This document shows, piece after piece, positions 11,030-21,973 of a stretch of 64,000 nucleotides of DNA (the first letter of the stretch is position 1; each line of letters starts with the position of its first letter). Both the position numbers and the translations under genes were made by a program. Under the pieces are notes generated by a model. That model made no database searches. It worked only from the letters and a program-made list of their open reading frames with translations, and was not told the origin of the DNA. The stretch comes from Turritopsis dohrnii (lineage: Eukaryota; Cnidaria; Hydrozoa; Anthoathecata; Oceaniidae). The stretch spans positions 61,860 through 125,859 of the forward strand of contig BQMF02000759.1 in assembly GCA_027922465.2 (NCBI GenBank). The letters are read 5' to 3'.

Positions 11030-11364
11030 TCTGGTCTGTAAAATACACGTTGTATATAGAATGTTCAAATTTCTTTTTGAAACATAACACTAGAGCTAAT
11101 ATTCAACAAGTAGACAAAGTTTTGTAACTTTAAACGTGATAGAACATATTTTATTGCAATATTTGCTAGCCTTACCCACCCAATAAATTTGATCGGAAAA
11201 CCTTCGGTATCCCCTAAGAAAAATGTCTTCCCATGATTATTGCCACTTTTTTCAGACCAAAAACCATCCTAATTTTTGTTACATGGGTCCTTAGGATCCT
11301 AAAAAATGCATATTAGAATTTTTACATCAAAAGGTGGGATTTTCGACACAATATGCCTGGCCTA
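11030..11364 (-). repeat. right long terminal inverted repeat of the Academ-like element
   Basis: Inverted counterpart of 8005-8345. It ends in CACAATATGCCTGGCCTA at 11364, followed by the TAA duplication. Confidence 0.85.
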
Positions 11365-11675
11365 TAAGTTTCTGTGGAATTCTTTCAATTTTGACAAAAA
11401 TGTACAAGGATTTGATTATTTTTATGTTTATCTTCTTTTTCAATGATTTCTACATGTTATTCATAAATATTTATAATTAATATCTTGCATATTATAATGA
11501 TGATCAAGTAGTTTCTGTTTTACCTGTGTGGCTTTCAGATTTCCGACTGAAAAGTCGAGACATGGTAGGATAGTTGAATTCTATAAGGAAATTATTGATC
11601 AATCACACCAGGTTTCTAGCAATCATATTTAGTGTTTTGCTTTGCAATGATATTTGAAAAGTTGAAACTTTACCT

Positions 11676-12202
11676 TGACTGGGTCATAATTAGTACTGCT
11701 CTCTCCATCTGCAGTGCTATCATTAACATCGGAGATCTGAAAAGATGGTGTGATTACGAAGGTAGACTGTCAGAATGAAGCTAGTTTGAATTTGTTATAG
11801 AAACCAGGACATGTCTAGTGCAACTCTTAAAGATTTAATTAAAAACTGATCTCACCTCATCAAATTTTCTTTTCTTATTACTCCGTATGAAATACTGCTC
11901 CTCTATAGCATCTAGTTCATTTGTTGAATCTGCAACAACATTGAGTTTATGTATATAATATATGTATATGAGTTTATAAAAAGTAGGTACGTCTCACAAG
12001 ATTACTTACCACGTAAACCTATAATTCTTTTAATTCTTTTAAAGGGTTTGTTTTTGAAGATGACCTCACAAAAGCCATCTTCCTCAACCTTGTCGGCCTT
12101 GATCACGGCTGTTTTCAAAATAACTGTCGATTGATCCTCATCGAAATAGATGAGTGCGAAAGTGGGTACTCGGGATGTGGAACTTCTCACTGAGCGGATC
12201 AT
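11676..12202 (-). pseudogene. 5' exons of an unidentified minus-strand gene, 3' part lost
   Basis: Exon 1 (ATG at 12202) encodes FALIYFDEDQSTVILKTAVI and ends at a GTAAGT donor near 12011. Exon 2 (about 11934-11857) has a CAG acceptor and GTGAGA donor and reads DSTNELDAIEEQYF in phase. Exon 3 (about 11736-11676) reads ISDVNDSTADGESSTNYDP in phase and ends at GTAAAG. A further short exon near 11553 would hit a stop in frame. The N-terminus resembles the start of BEN-type or related nuclear proteins I recall from invertebrates, but that is weak. The next 3' sequence is the Academ-like element, so the rest of the gene may have been displaced. It could be a host gene fragment or a transposon passenger. 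Confidence 0.4.
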
Positions 12203-12620
12203 TTTAATGCATTATGTCCAACTGTTGTTTCTTGAACAGTTTTTATTATTCAAACTGAAATGGAACCACCTTTTCGAAGCCTCGTCCATGGGATGGTTTC
12301 TACATGTATTGGACTGTCTATTCACTTGGACCTCTTTTAACGACAAGAAACAAAAACCATGTGGAAGGCCAAGCCCTTTGTTGAATTATTTATTTCGCGA
12401 AATATCAAATAACTTTCTTGCTTGAAATATGTAAAAGAATTTCACGGAATTATGCCAACAAGCGCAAGTAAGAACTGTCCTTCAATCGGCTTGGGATTAG
12501 CATCACGTTTGAAATTGTTGCCAGATTACGTTAACAACAAAATTAATTTTGAATTTGAAGAATTAAGCGCCGATATAACCAAATAGTTTTAAAGGAGACA
12601 CTGGTGATTTAATAAAAAAA
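12203..12620. other. short interval, no gene seen
   Basis: Lies between the divergent start codons at 12202 (minus) and 12621 (plus). It could hold promoters for both, but no motif stands out. Confidence 0.3.
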
Positions 12621-13321
12621 ATGGCTGCCATGGAAATCGATGAGTCCGAAATGCAAATCGAGGAATCCAAGATAAACGACTTTTTAGAAAAAGGTTGCGG
12701 GTGTAGATTGGGCCCCAGCGAAACAAATTGTGTCAGTCTTTTTACAGTTCAGGAAATACTAGAATGTCGAAATAACATGTTGGGCATTACAAACGATGAA
12801 AAAGACATGTTTTTATTAAGTTTTTTTTTCAATTAACATCGCCACCAACATCAAAAACTGACAAACGCTTTACATTTACGATGTATGGATGTCGCATATG
12901 CCGTTTAACGTTTCTGTTTCTGATCAATATGGGATCTCAAAAATTTTTACACTCTTCAAGATCATTACAGGACGAATGGTCTAACTGCTCCATCCCACAG
13001 TAACACCAAATGCTTGCCTGCTAACGCACATTCTTTCGAAACCAATGTTAATATCAAAAGTTTCATTGAGAATTATGCTGAACAAAATGCAGTAATTTTG
13101 CCAGGCAGAATCCCCGGATATCGAGACCAGGCAATTTCTTTGATACCATCGTCGGACACAAAGAAAGGAATCTGGTAATATTATAAGGAGTGTTGCATCA
13201 AGTCGAAAATTCCATTTGTTTGCTATAACACCTTCACCACATTATGGAATGACCTGACACCGTGGATAGTTGTTGCAAAACCAATGACAGATGTATGTGC
13301 AACCTGTCAACAAAATAACAA

Positions 13322-14165
13322 TCTATATATTAATAGCCGATTCTCTGTTTGTTTGTCTGTAAGTCACGCAAAATGGTAGATTAAGTTGTGAGCGAAATTA
13401 TTTCTTTTTTTGTGTGCGACGTGAGTTCGAAGCAAATACATTGCAACCCCAATCGAACGTGACTTTTTTTGGCTGATGAACTAATAGGAATAACGTTTCG
13501 TTTTTATTATTTTGTTAGTTTTATATTCCACGTTGACTTGGCTTTGAAAACAATACATCAACTAAATACAAAGAAACTAACTGATAAAACATTTTGGACA
13601 AAAAGCAGCCGTGGGAGAACGTGGTAGCATCTCGGTTTGCCAGTGTATCCTAACGTATCCTTGCCTGACTGTCTGAGACGGGTGAACTTTTTTTTCGAGT
13701 AATGAAAATGTTTAAAACCTATAGGTAAAAAAAAATATCATAAAACAAAATATTTTTTTTTTGCTTTTGTCATAATAGTTGTCTTTAATCGATTTCTTTT
13801 AATCTATTTTATTTTGTATCAGATCGAACGTTTTTTTTATTCACTTGATTCATTTAGCACGTGCCTTTTCTTCTCTCCTCCCGTATGATCTTTTTAAGAA
13901 GAGAATCCATTTTCCCCTTACGTTTGATAGCACCCATGTTAGAGCGCGTAATTTTTTTAAACAAAAGTTAATAAAAAGTTGAAGTTTTCTCTCTATACGT
14001 TTTGAGTGTATTGTTACACTGATAAAAGATTGGTTTTACCAGAGGTTGTGACTTCGAATCTGCTTCTGGTTGTACGAGCCGTTTATAAGGAAATTTGACG
14101 TTTATTGATACAGTGATACAGAGCAGGTGGACATGTGCGGCGAACGACGCCGCCTTGGCGGCTAG
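13322..14165 (+). mobile_element. non-autonomous Helitron, copy 1
   Basis: Starts TCTATATATTAATAGCC and ends CTAG (14162-14165), preceded by the perfect hairpin GCCGCC-TT-GGCGGC. The left flank is A (13321) and the right flank T (14166), with no target duplication. These are the diagnostic Helitron features: 5' TC, 3' hairpin then CTRR, insertion between A and T. It has no Rep/helicase gene, so it depends on an autonomous partner. A full-length inverted copy lies at 54011-54857. The 844-bp body has T-rich tracts and no ORF of note. Confidence 0.92.
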
Positions 14166-14602
14166 TCTAATTTATAAAAGTTCCAATGCTTCAGACAGTG
14201 ATAAAACATCTTTGTTACAGCAACAGCTCGTCCATATTGAGGAAGCTAACAAAGAAATAAAATATTACAAATATCAGTGTGAAACATCTGCAGCATCTGT
14301 ACAACACCTTAGGTATGATCATCAAAAGCACCCACCTTGTTCTTTCTTGGGAAATGTACATTACAGCTAGGATTACGCCCAGCAACTACACTACCCACAG
14401 GAACCATTCCAACCTGGTCCAATGTATTTCAAGACAGCAAGGAAATGCAACATCTTCGGCTTAAGCAACGACTCCTTTAACATCCAAACCAATTACAATT
14501 TTCAACACGGGGAAAGGTGGTAATTATTATTAATAATTATTATTTCGAAAATCACGGTATTTGGGGAAACGAATGCGGACATTCATGCAGATAACTGCAC
14601 AG

Positions 14603-14691
14603 GTATGTTTGATTTCTTTTTCTTTGTGTAAGGTTGCTAAAATGTCAATTAGACAAAGCATAACAATTTTATTGTAAATTTTTACCTGCAG
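14603..14691 (+). other. intron in the unnamed transposase-like gene
   Basis: GTATGT donor and CTGCAG acceptor. Joining the exons gives an unbroken HADNCTGQNKNN, which fits the conserved motif of the family. Confidence 0.75.
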
Positions 14692-15294
14692 GACAAAATA
14701 AGAACAACTATGTTATCTGGTATTTGATGTGGCCAGTGATGACAGGACTTCATAAAAGAATCAAATATTCATTCATGCATGTAGGTCACACTAAATTTAG
14801 TTGTGACGGTGCTTTGGCTCATTCAAAAAGAAAACATCAGTAACTGCACTTTAGACACAATATGACATTGGCAGAGCGTGCAATGATTCAGGTAAGATAA
14901 ACCTTCTACTAATTTACATTAAACAATAAGTTGTCATTTTCAATAAAATAAAATACAAAACACACATTTATACATGCACTTCCTAAGACAGATGAATACT
15001 GGCAGATATCTTAGTCAAACAAACAAATAAATGGTTAATCAATTTCATTCAGTCACATGCATGATCATAAATGATTTTGACATTAATTTTCCTACAAAAA
15101 ATATAAATTTTTAAGTAAAGGGAAGATATTGTTTGCGGAAGAAACCCTAACCAGCCATCTGTTTGTTACAGTTTAGTATTCCTTTTTGATATTATTGCTG
15201 GTGAAAAATAGATGTTATCAATTTCCATCTAAAGTTTGTATATACACCCAGGCACTGAATTAGATGTTTCCCTACTTTCGATTTATTAAATTTC

Positions 15295-15436
15295 TTGTAT
15301 CTGCAAAAATCAATTCCGCAAAATCTTTTTTGAAGTCGTCATCCGCAAAAATTTATTCCGCAAAATATGCCATTTTTGGGTCATTTATCCGCAAAAATAT
15401 ATTCCACAAAAATTTGTTCCGCAAACAATTTCTTCC
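15295..15436. repeat. diverged CCGCAAA repeat block inside an intron
   Basis: Four to five copies of a unit like TTCCGCAAAAATxxATTCCGCAAA lie between the coding blocks of the transposase-like gene. The unit resembles the CCGCGAAATTAAATTCCCGCGAA core of the MITE at 6203-6715, with CG changed to CA, as expected from CpG decay. Confidence 0.5.
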
Positions 15437-15808
15437 CTTTAGGAACATACATACTATACATTTTGATTTAATGATGAAACTTTTTTTCTCTTAGGGAAAT
15501 GCAACATCGCAAAACTAGTGGGTACTCATGATGGTCAAATTATGGTTCATGTGTATGATTGGGATACCATGTTATCAAAATATTTCAACAAGATCCCACA
15601 TGCGACTGACTACCACTATTTCGTATTTAGCAGCGATGAACCAGGAGTTGTGACCTGCGATAAAGAAAAAATAAACATTGCCAAAACATCGGTTAAGTTC
15701 AGGAAGGAATTCCCTGAAGAGATCGTACCACCTGGTTTTAGTGATTCTCTACGATGAAATAAGACCTTTTTGTCGGGAAGGTAACGAAGACATTGTCGCT
15801 CCTAAGCC

Positions 15809-16410
15809 ATAGAAAGAAGTTTGGAAAATTTTTTCTCTCGCCTCAGAAATGCAGGGATTAAAGTGAAGTGGAGAATTTTCTTTCTTTCTTTTTTTTTATC
15901 TCCCGCCTCAGAAATGCAGGGATTTTTCCAAGCACTTTCCAACTAACTCAATCATTCATAGTCAATTAAATATTTTTTAGCTCTTTAATGTGTAGTATTT
16001 AAAAATATGTTTTGAGAGAGTAATTAGGCCATTATTCACCAAATATTCTGTTGCTAGGGAGAACGACCACCGTTGCTAAGGTAATTTTGAAATTTCCTTT
16101 GTTATACGCATTCATTTCTTCACCTTACCAAGGAATATGAAAACGGAAGTGGTACCAGTATGACTCGTTTTCATGTTATTCATTGAAATTAAAAAACATC
16201 TTCGTTTCCAACTCTCTTCACATGCCTCTAATGACAAGGCCTGTTTGTGGAGATTTAAATCCCTAAAATTGCGTAGCTTCCTGGACTGTTAAACTCAATC
16301 TTCTCTACGAAAAACGGTAGTAACCAAAAGTGCTTGGAAAAATCCCTGAAATGGGGTCGATGTTGAGAATTGTTTTTAATTTTCTGCCTCAGAAATGACT
16401 TTGACAGAGT
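15809..16410. repeat. non-coding block with a 21-bp inverted repeat and CCTCAGAAATG repeats
   Basis: CAGGGATTTTTCCAAGCACTT at 15917-15937 is matched in inverted orientation at 16328-16348. GCCTCAGAAATGCAGGGATT occurs at 15840 and 15906, with related copies at 16386 and, beyond the next insertion, at 19702. This may be the remains of a foldback or MITE-like element; no gene is seen. Confidence 0.35.
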
Positions 16411-16415
16411 GAAGT

Positions 16416-19400
16416 CAGGGGCGGACGCAGGGTACGGCTCATACGGCTCAAGCCGTAGCAAAATTAAGTCAAGAGAATGATTACTAAAAATGATCTACTG
16501 TCGTGCTTCTTTGTCTGTTTGTCTATTCTTGACGCCGTGTCGTAATCACTCGATAACGGCGTCGTTTGAAAATCAATCGAATAGGTTTTTTATGCATTAG
16601 CGCATTATTTGTTGGCACCCCATTTGACTCGCAAATTTTAGGTAAGATATAACTGCAAACCCCACTGCTCTATTGTTCTTCTTTACGGCTCAAAAATCGG
16701 CTCCTTTTGATCAATGATGATAGGGGTTATAACTAACAGTTTTGAGCCGTATTGCAGCTCTTCGATACGGCTCAAAGTTACTGCTCAAGTCCCGATTTTA
16801 CGGTAGTTGGACACCTATACCCCTAATCCCAGCTTCATGGTACTTCTTTCGGTTTTCCATTTGTTTTGAAAGTGCGGCTGTCCTGCCAAATGTACACAAG
16901 ACGATAATACGTATCAGAACAAATCCTTAGGCTTTAAATCTTTCGGTTGTCGGTAGAGTAAGCAAATACGGCTCAAAACTCACACACGTGCATCATCTTA
17001 TGAACCTCTTTCTCAATTTGTTTGGATCGGACATGATGCATAGGGAAAAAGTTTTTGAGGCGCTTAATCTCAACGATAACATGGCAACAGAATACTTAAA
17101 TTTACCCATACTGATGAAGAAAGGTTTTTGTGTTTCAATGAGCACATGGATCTGGTAGATAAAGCCTTGAAAAAGTACTTTACAGCTGAGAGAAATACAG
17201 AACATACATAGTGTGGTAGGAGACATCATGTTAGATGCACAGTCATTGCTTTAAAAGTAAGTTTATGTTTTTCTTTATATTTTACTTTGTAAACGTAAGT
17301 GTTAGTTTGTTTTTTTAATTATTATACATTAATTCAAATTCATTTAATGCCCGGAAACAACACAACAACAAAAAAGCTTCTGAAAGTTATGTGAGTGTGG
17401 ATTCAATATTCACATGCATGGCTTTTTATATTTGTAAGTTTGACGAAAAACAAAATTTTATAATTTCTATGTGGGGCTTCTTTTTATTTATTATTTTTTG
17501 CCTTGCTAAACTCCTGGTTGGGATTTTACTCAGAGTCGTTGGACTTGATTATTACCCAAACTTATTATGTTTTTTAAACATGGTACCTTTTGGCGGTGAT
17601 CAAAAACTACAGAGTTTATACATTAACTTTATTTTGTGATATTTAATTTCATTAGATATATATGCAATTATTTTGAGATTTTTCACTGATAATGAGCATT
17701 CGTATAACTATGTGTTGTTAGCTTTATTTGGAAAAAATTCAGTAGTGAGTTTATGAGGGTTAATGAGGAACAAGCAATGCAAATTTGTGAGGAACAAAAT
17801 TGGTGTTCTGTCTTGTGTTTGTTGGACTTTCACCAGTCATACATAAGTCATGCACCCATTATGCACCCACTTTGAGGATAAAATTGAAACCAAATTGAAA
17901 CCAAATGCTAACGTGTGGCCTGTTAAGTGTAAGCTGGATGAATCTTATCTCACAATCCATATTTTGTTTTGTTTTGAGGGGACATTAATATCAAGCACTT
18001 TTCACATGATCACTATGTTCTGTTGGTTCCTGGGTTTCTTTATAAAAGAAAAGGAACCACGGGAACATCTAAGATTCAAAGAAAACCTTCAGCTTAGAAG
18101 GAATAGTTGCCCAAAATTGAACAAATTTCTCATGATATATATATATATTTTCAACATGCCAATTGAGTTTATCTTCTTCTACAGACAAAGCTAAGGAAAG
18201 CCATGAAGAATAAGCATTATTGGATGATGATGTTACAACCCATATTGACACGTCCTCTGCAGCTTCTCCCCAGGATATATATAAAATCATTTATTGACAA
18301 TGTTTTTGAGCTCGAAAAACACATAACAGATGGATGGCCATTTCATTTGAAATGGCTAGATGCTTATTCTGTTGGTTTTGAAATTCCCCAACTACTCTTT
18401 CCTGGTGGGAAATCAGCTTTAGTCAAAGAAATGTTTCGTGTGTTGACAAGTTCCTTATGTTCTGGTAGTTTTATCCCATGCTTGTCATGATTGATAATTG
18501 AATGAAACAAATAGTAGAATTCAATGATAAGTTTGTGTCAAATTGTATAGATGTGATAATGGAATTATCTAGAAGAAGAACTACTTGCATTTCCAAGTGA
18601 TCTGAATCAGTGTGGGAATTTGATATCTAACCAGATTTTAGAAGAAAGATTTTAGAAGAAATAAAGAGAAACAATTTTTTTCCTATAAATGATGATAAAG
18701 CCTGTTATGATTCTACTAAGAAACCTTTGTCTTAAGAGAAGATTTTGTTTTGCAGAGTGTGGTCGATTGTCTACTGAAAACATACAAGTAGAATAGGAAG
18801 AATTATTTTATGTGGACAGTTCTGTCTTGACTATATATTCACTGTATAATCTATGAGAACATACTATTTTATTTATGTATTTAAAAAGATAAATAAATGG
18901 TGGGAGACTTCATACTAATTCTAATTCACCATAATATAAGATACATTTATTTTGAATTTGCTCACCTTTTGTCTTCTTTAGCACAAACATCAACAGATCG
19001 ACCTAGATTTAATGAAGTGCTAGAGGTATGGAAAGGTGCCAAAGGATGTTGAGAAGAGTAAGAAGTCAAGGAGGAGTGCAGGACAAAAATCAACATAGAG
19101 GGTGGAAAATTATAACTTGCACTAGCACCATGAATTTATAGGAAAACTGCATTCTTAGTTAGTTCAGTTTTGACAAAATTTATGGTGCCAATTTTCATTA
19201 TAATTTTTTCAAATATACTGTTTTTTAGCCTCTTAGTTCAATTTTGTGTTCCATTTTGCTTGGGTGAAATAAATTTGCTTTTGAAAATGAGAATGCTAGT
19301 AAATTCTTCGAGCAACGAAAGGAATGTGTAATCGTGCAGTGTGTTTGGTATTTTAGACGTTTAATATAATGATGCAGTTAATATAATACTGTAATTATTT

Positions 19401-19675
19401 TGTTATGTATATGCTGTGTTAATCTAAAAAAAAACTACTGTATTCAGCTTCTATTTTTCTATCCACCTTCGGTTAAAATGTTTAATGTAGGCTAATTTTG
19501 GTGTTGGGGGTTCAAAGTAGCTAACTGGAAATGAACGTTCATCTCCCGGGATAAATTTGTCCTTAAATCGGGTTATTCCGATCGGGTTATACCGAGAAAA
19601 ATCGGGGAATCGGAATTCTTATTGGAATCCAAAAGGTTGAGCCGTACCTATAAAATAATGCTGCGTCCGCCCCTG
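16416..19675 (+). mobile_element. hAT-like element with 5-bp duplication, coding region decayed
   Basis: Perfect 15-bp terminal inverted repeats: CAGGGGCGGACGCAG at 16416-16430 and its complement at 19661-19675. They are flanked by GAAGT on both sides (16411-16415, 19676-19680). The left arm has repeated TACGGCTCA motifs in both orientations (16430-16980), and one copy is near the right end (GAGCCGTACC, 19640). The interior has only short ORFs, the longest near 17850-18490, and none was recognised. The same CAGGG ends and 5-bp duplication as the element at 381-3728 suggest the same transposition chemistry. Confidence 0.8.
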
Positions 19676-19680
19676 GAAGT

Positions 19681-20807
19681 GGAAATTTTTTTTAATTTCC
19701 TGCCTCAGAGATGGAGTAAAAATAGTGAATAGTTAATAGTAATGATTTTATCCCTAGTTCACACCGCAGGAACTTTTTCTTTTAATTATTTTTTGTCTAC
19801 TAGGCACTTGAGACTAATTTGCATTGAACTTTTCTTTGCTCGGTGAAGTTAAAATGGAATTAAATGAATAAATAAACAAAAGTTTCACTGTTACCTCAGT
19901 CATTTGGTCAACCTTCGTATTCTTTTATTGCTGTGTATTGTCTCGTTTTACTCTTCCACCAGCAATTGGGTTGAAAATGAAGAAGTAGAGAACATTTTTT
20001 ATGTCTACAGTTACAATAAATTGTCAATACATTTGCAAATTTCTTCCAGTCAACTTTAGTTTCTGATCTAAGTAATATAAATGTATTCAGTGTGTTGAAA
20101 ATCATGTTTGTGAAGAAAATCCTGTTACAAGCTCATGTCACATGTAAATAGATTTTATATTATAATATTTAGTTGTGGAAGGTTTGGAAATTTTAAAGAA
20201 AATATTCTAGCAAGTTTAGTTGAGAGAAAATATATGTAGGTTTAGTTGAAAGAATATTACATTATGTCATAAATATTTCTGAATAGCAAAAAAAAAAAAA
20301 CCAAATCAAAATACAAATAGTGCTATAATGACTGTTTTTACAAAGCAATCAATTTCTCTGTTCCTGAGAGCTAGTTTGACCAAATAATCAAAATCATGTC
20401 TCGATAAAAATCACTTCCCCTTTGATACTTTGAGTGAGTTTTGCACACAATCTACGAGATGAATTAAAATTGATGAAAGGGTTTCCTCCCAACATCTAAT
20501 AATTGCCAATAAGTGACACTGCACACTTCAAGTAGAAGAAAACACACACAAGTAAACTTCAAAATAATAATCGAAAAACATACAAAAAACCGGAAAGATG
20601 AAGATCTGAAACATAATGCTTATTAACTTCGTGCTATGACGAATGATGGTTTTGATTAAAAAGAGATTACCAACACGAAACTTCATGATCAGCCCGCCAT
20701 GCCACTCTCTGCACCATATTGAAGCAAGTAAAAGCAAAATACATAAGAGACAGACAGGCAAGAGAAACAAAGCATCAAACGTCGTATAGTAGTAGTAGTA
20801 GTAGTAG
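19681..20807. other. AT-rich stretch, no gene seen
   Basis: Contains one more CCTCAGAGATG motif near 19702 and an A12-type run near 20288. No ORF or RNA gene was recognised. It ends in a (TAG)n run at 20787-20808, where Harbinger B starts. Confidence 0.4.
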
Positions 20808-20808
20808 T
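20787..20808. repeat. (TAG)n microsatellite at the Harbinger B left edge
   Basis: About seven TAG units run directly into the TAA target duplication of the Harbinger element. Confidence 0.8.
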
Positions 20809-21973
20809 AAAGGCCGACCTCCACTTAGCCGTGCGAGCGCGGCGCTCATACGATCTATTGTTATTAAAACAATAGATCGCCTGAGCGTAAAAGGTGTTCG
20901 AAATGTTACCTCCACTTTCATACGAATAAAAACAAAAATTCAAGATGGCAGCTAGGAGGCGGAGGCTGTTATTGCTGTTATTAGCTAGAAAATACCAACT
21001 AGAATTAGAAGAAATTGAAAACCGTCTTTTCATTGAACTTCCAAAGAAAAGATCATTCTGGATGAGACAAATTTTCAAAGAGAGGAATCAAAAAGGAGAA
21101 TTCCATCTACTTGTACAACAAGCAAAAATTGCTGATACAGAGATTTTCTTTGAAATGTTTCGCATGTTGCCACATAAATTTGAAGAATTGCTAAGATATG
21201 TCGCACCTCACATTATAAAAGACTCAACAAGAAGAGAAGCAATACAACCAGATGAACGATTGAGTGTCTCTTTACGTTTCCTCGTTACTGGTGACGCATT
21301 TAATACCATAGGTAGGGTGGTCAAACAATGCAATGTTTTCATTAGAATATTTGATTTTTTTAAAAAATGTTCAGACAACTTAGAAAAACTGCCATAACTT
21401 CCCTCAAAATTGTCAAAACTGTATGAATTTTTTTTTTAAAATGTACAGAATTTACTGCTGATTCTAAATATATAAGTATCGAAGCCATAGGGGAACTAGT
21501 GTTCGCACATTTCAACTAAAAAGTGACATCGGTAAAATCTTCGCTTGTTTACAAAAAACGGCACCGTAAAAATCAAGTACCCTAGTATGTTTAACAGCAA
21601 AGCGCGGAAGAGCCTTGGACAGCGGTTTAAAACGGTTTTTTTCAACGCACGCGCAAGACAATAAAGTTTCCCGCCATATATTTTTCTTTGCGGTTATCCT
21701 CCTGAAGGACCTCGAAAAGGCAAGTCGAAGTTTTCATTTAAAGATTTTTTAAATTTTCATTTCGAATTTGCCGAAGAAAGTGACATCGTTGGAAAGCTTA
21801 TCCATTGTAGATTAACGCTGTGAAGGTTGTTTTATTATATAATTGTTTGCTCTCTCGCGATTTTCCATTAAGTAACTCAAGCTATTAAAAATTTTTTCAC
21901 CCGAGATTAATTTTTTTTTAAAAAATTAATTTACGTCATCAAGTAATTTGATTGGTTAATAAGATTAAACAAA

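Larger units (their letters stand above)
8005..11364 (-). mobile_element. Academ-like DNA transposon with about 340-bp inverted termini
   Basis: The sequence from 8005 (TAGGCCAGGCATATTGTGTC) to about 8345 returns inverted at about 11030-11364. The two arms differ at scattered positions only. Flanks are TAA at 8002-8004 and TAA at 11365-11367, a 3-bp target duplication. The only gene seen inside encodes an XPG/asteroid-like nuclease on the minus strand. Academ transposons are known for 3-4-bp duplications and an XPG-type nuclease domain, so the element is called Academ-like. The DDE part of an Academ transposase was not recognised, so it could also be a non-autonomous derivative or a different group. 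Confidence 0.7.
12621..15808 (+). pseudogene. unnamed transposase-like family (HADNC-GQNKN), decayed, split by Helitron
   Basis: I recognise this as a repetitive uncharacterised protein family of invertebrate genomes. The N-terminus at 12621 has FLEKGCGCRLG. Fragments in shifting frames follow: YGCRICRLTFLF (12880), LPGRIPGYRD (13098), and TDVCATCQQNNNL ending at 13321, where a Helitron is inserted. The frame resumes after 14165 with the coiled-coil KTSLLQQQLVHIEEANKE. Next comes HADNCTG, a GT-AG intron at 14603-14691, then QNKNN with GLHKRIKYSFMHVGHTKF. The last exon (15495-15757) reads VGTHDGQIMVHVYDWD and VPPGF, and after a frameshift DEIRPFCREGNEDIVAPKP, stop at 15808. The conserved Asp/His residues suggest an RNase H-like transposase core, but this is inference. 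Many frameshifts make it inactive. Confidence 0.6.

Noticed and set aside
17850..18490. ORFs inside the 16416-19675 element as its transposase
   Set aside because: No motif of any transposase family could be recognised; they may be decayed remnants, but a gene call is not supported.
20787..20810. (TAG)n as part of the Harbinger terminus
   Set aside because: The inverted repeat starts after the TAA duplication and the right end has no TAG run, so the microsatellite is flanking target DNA.
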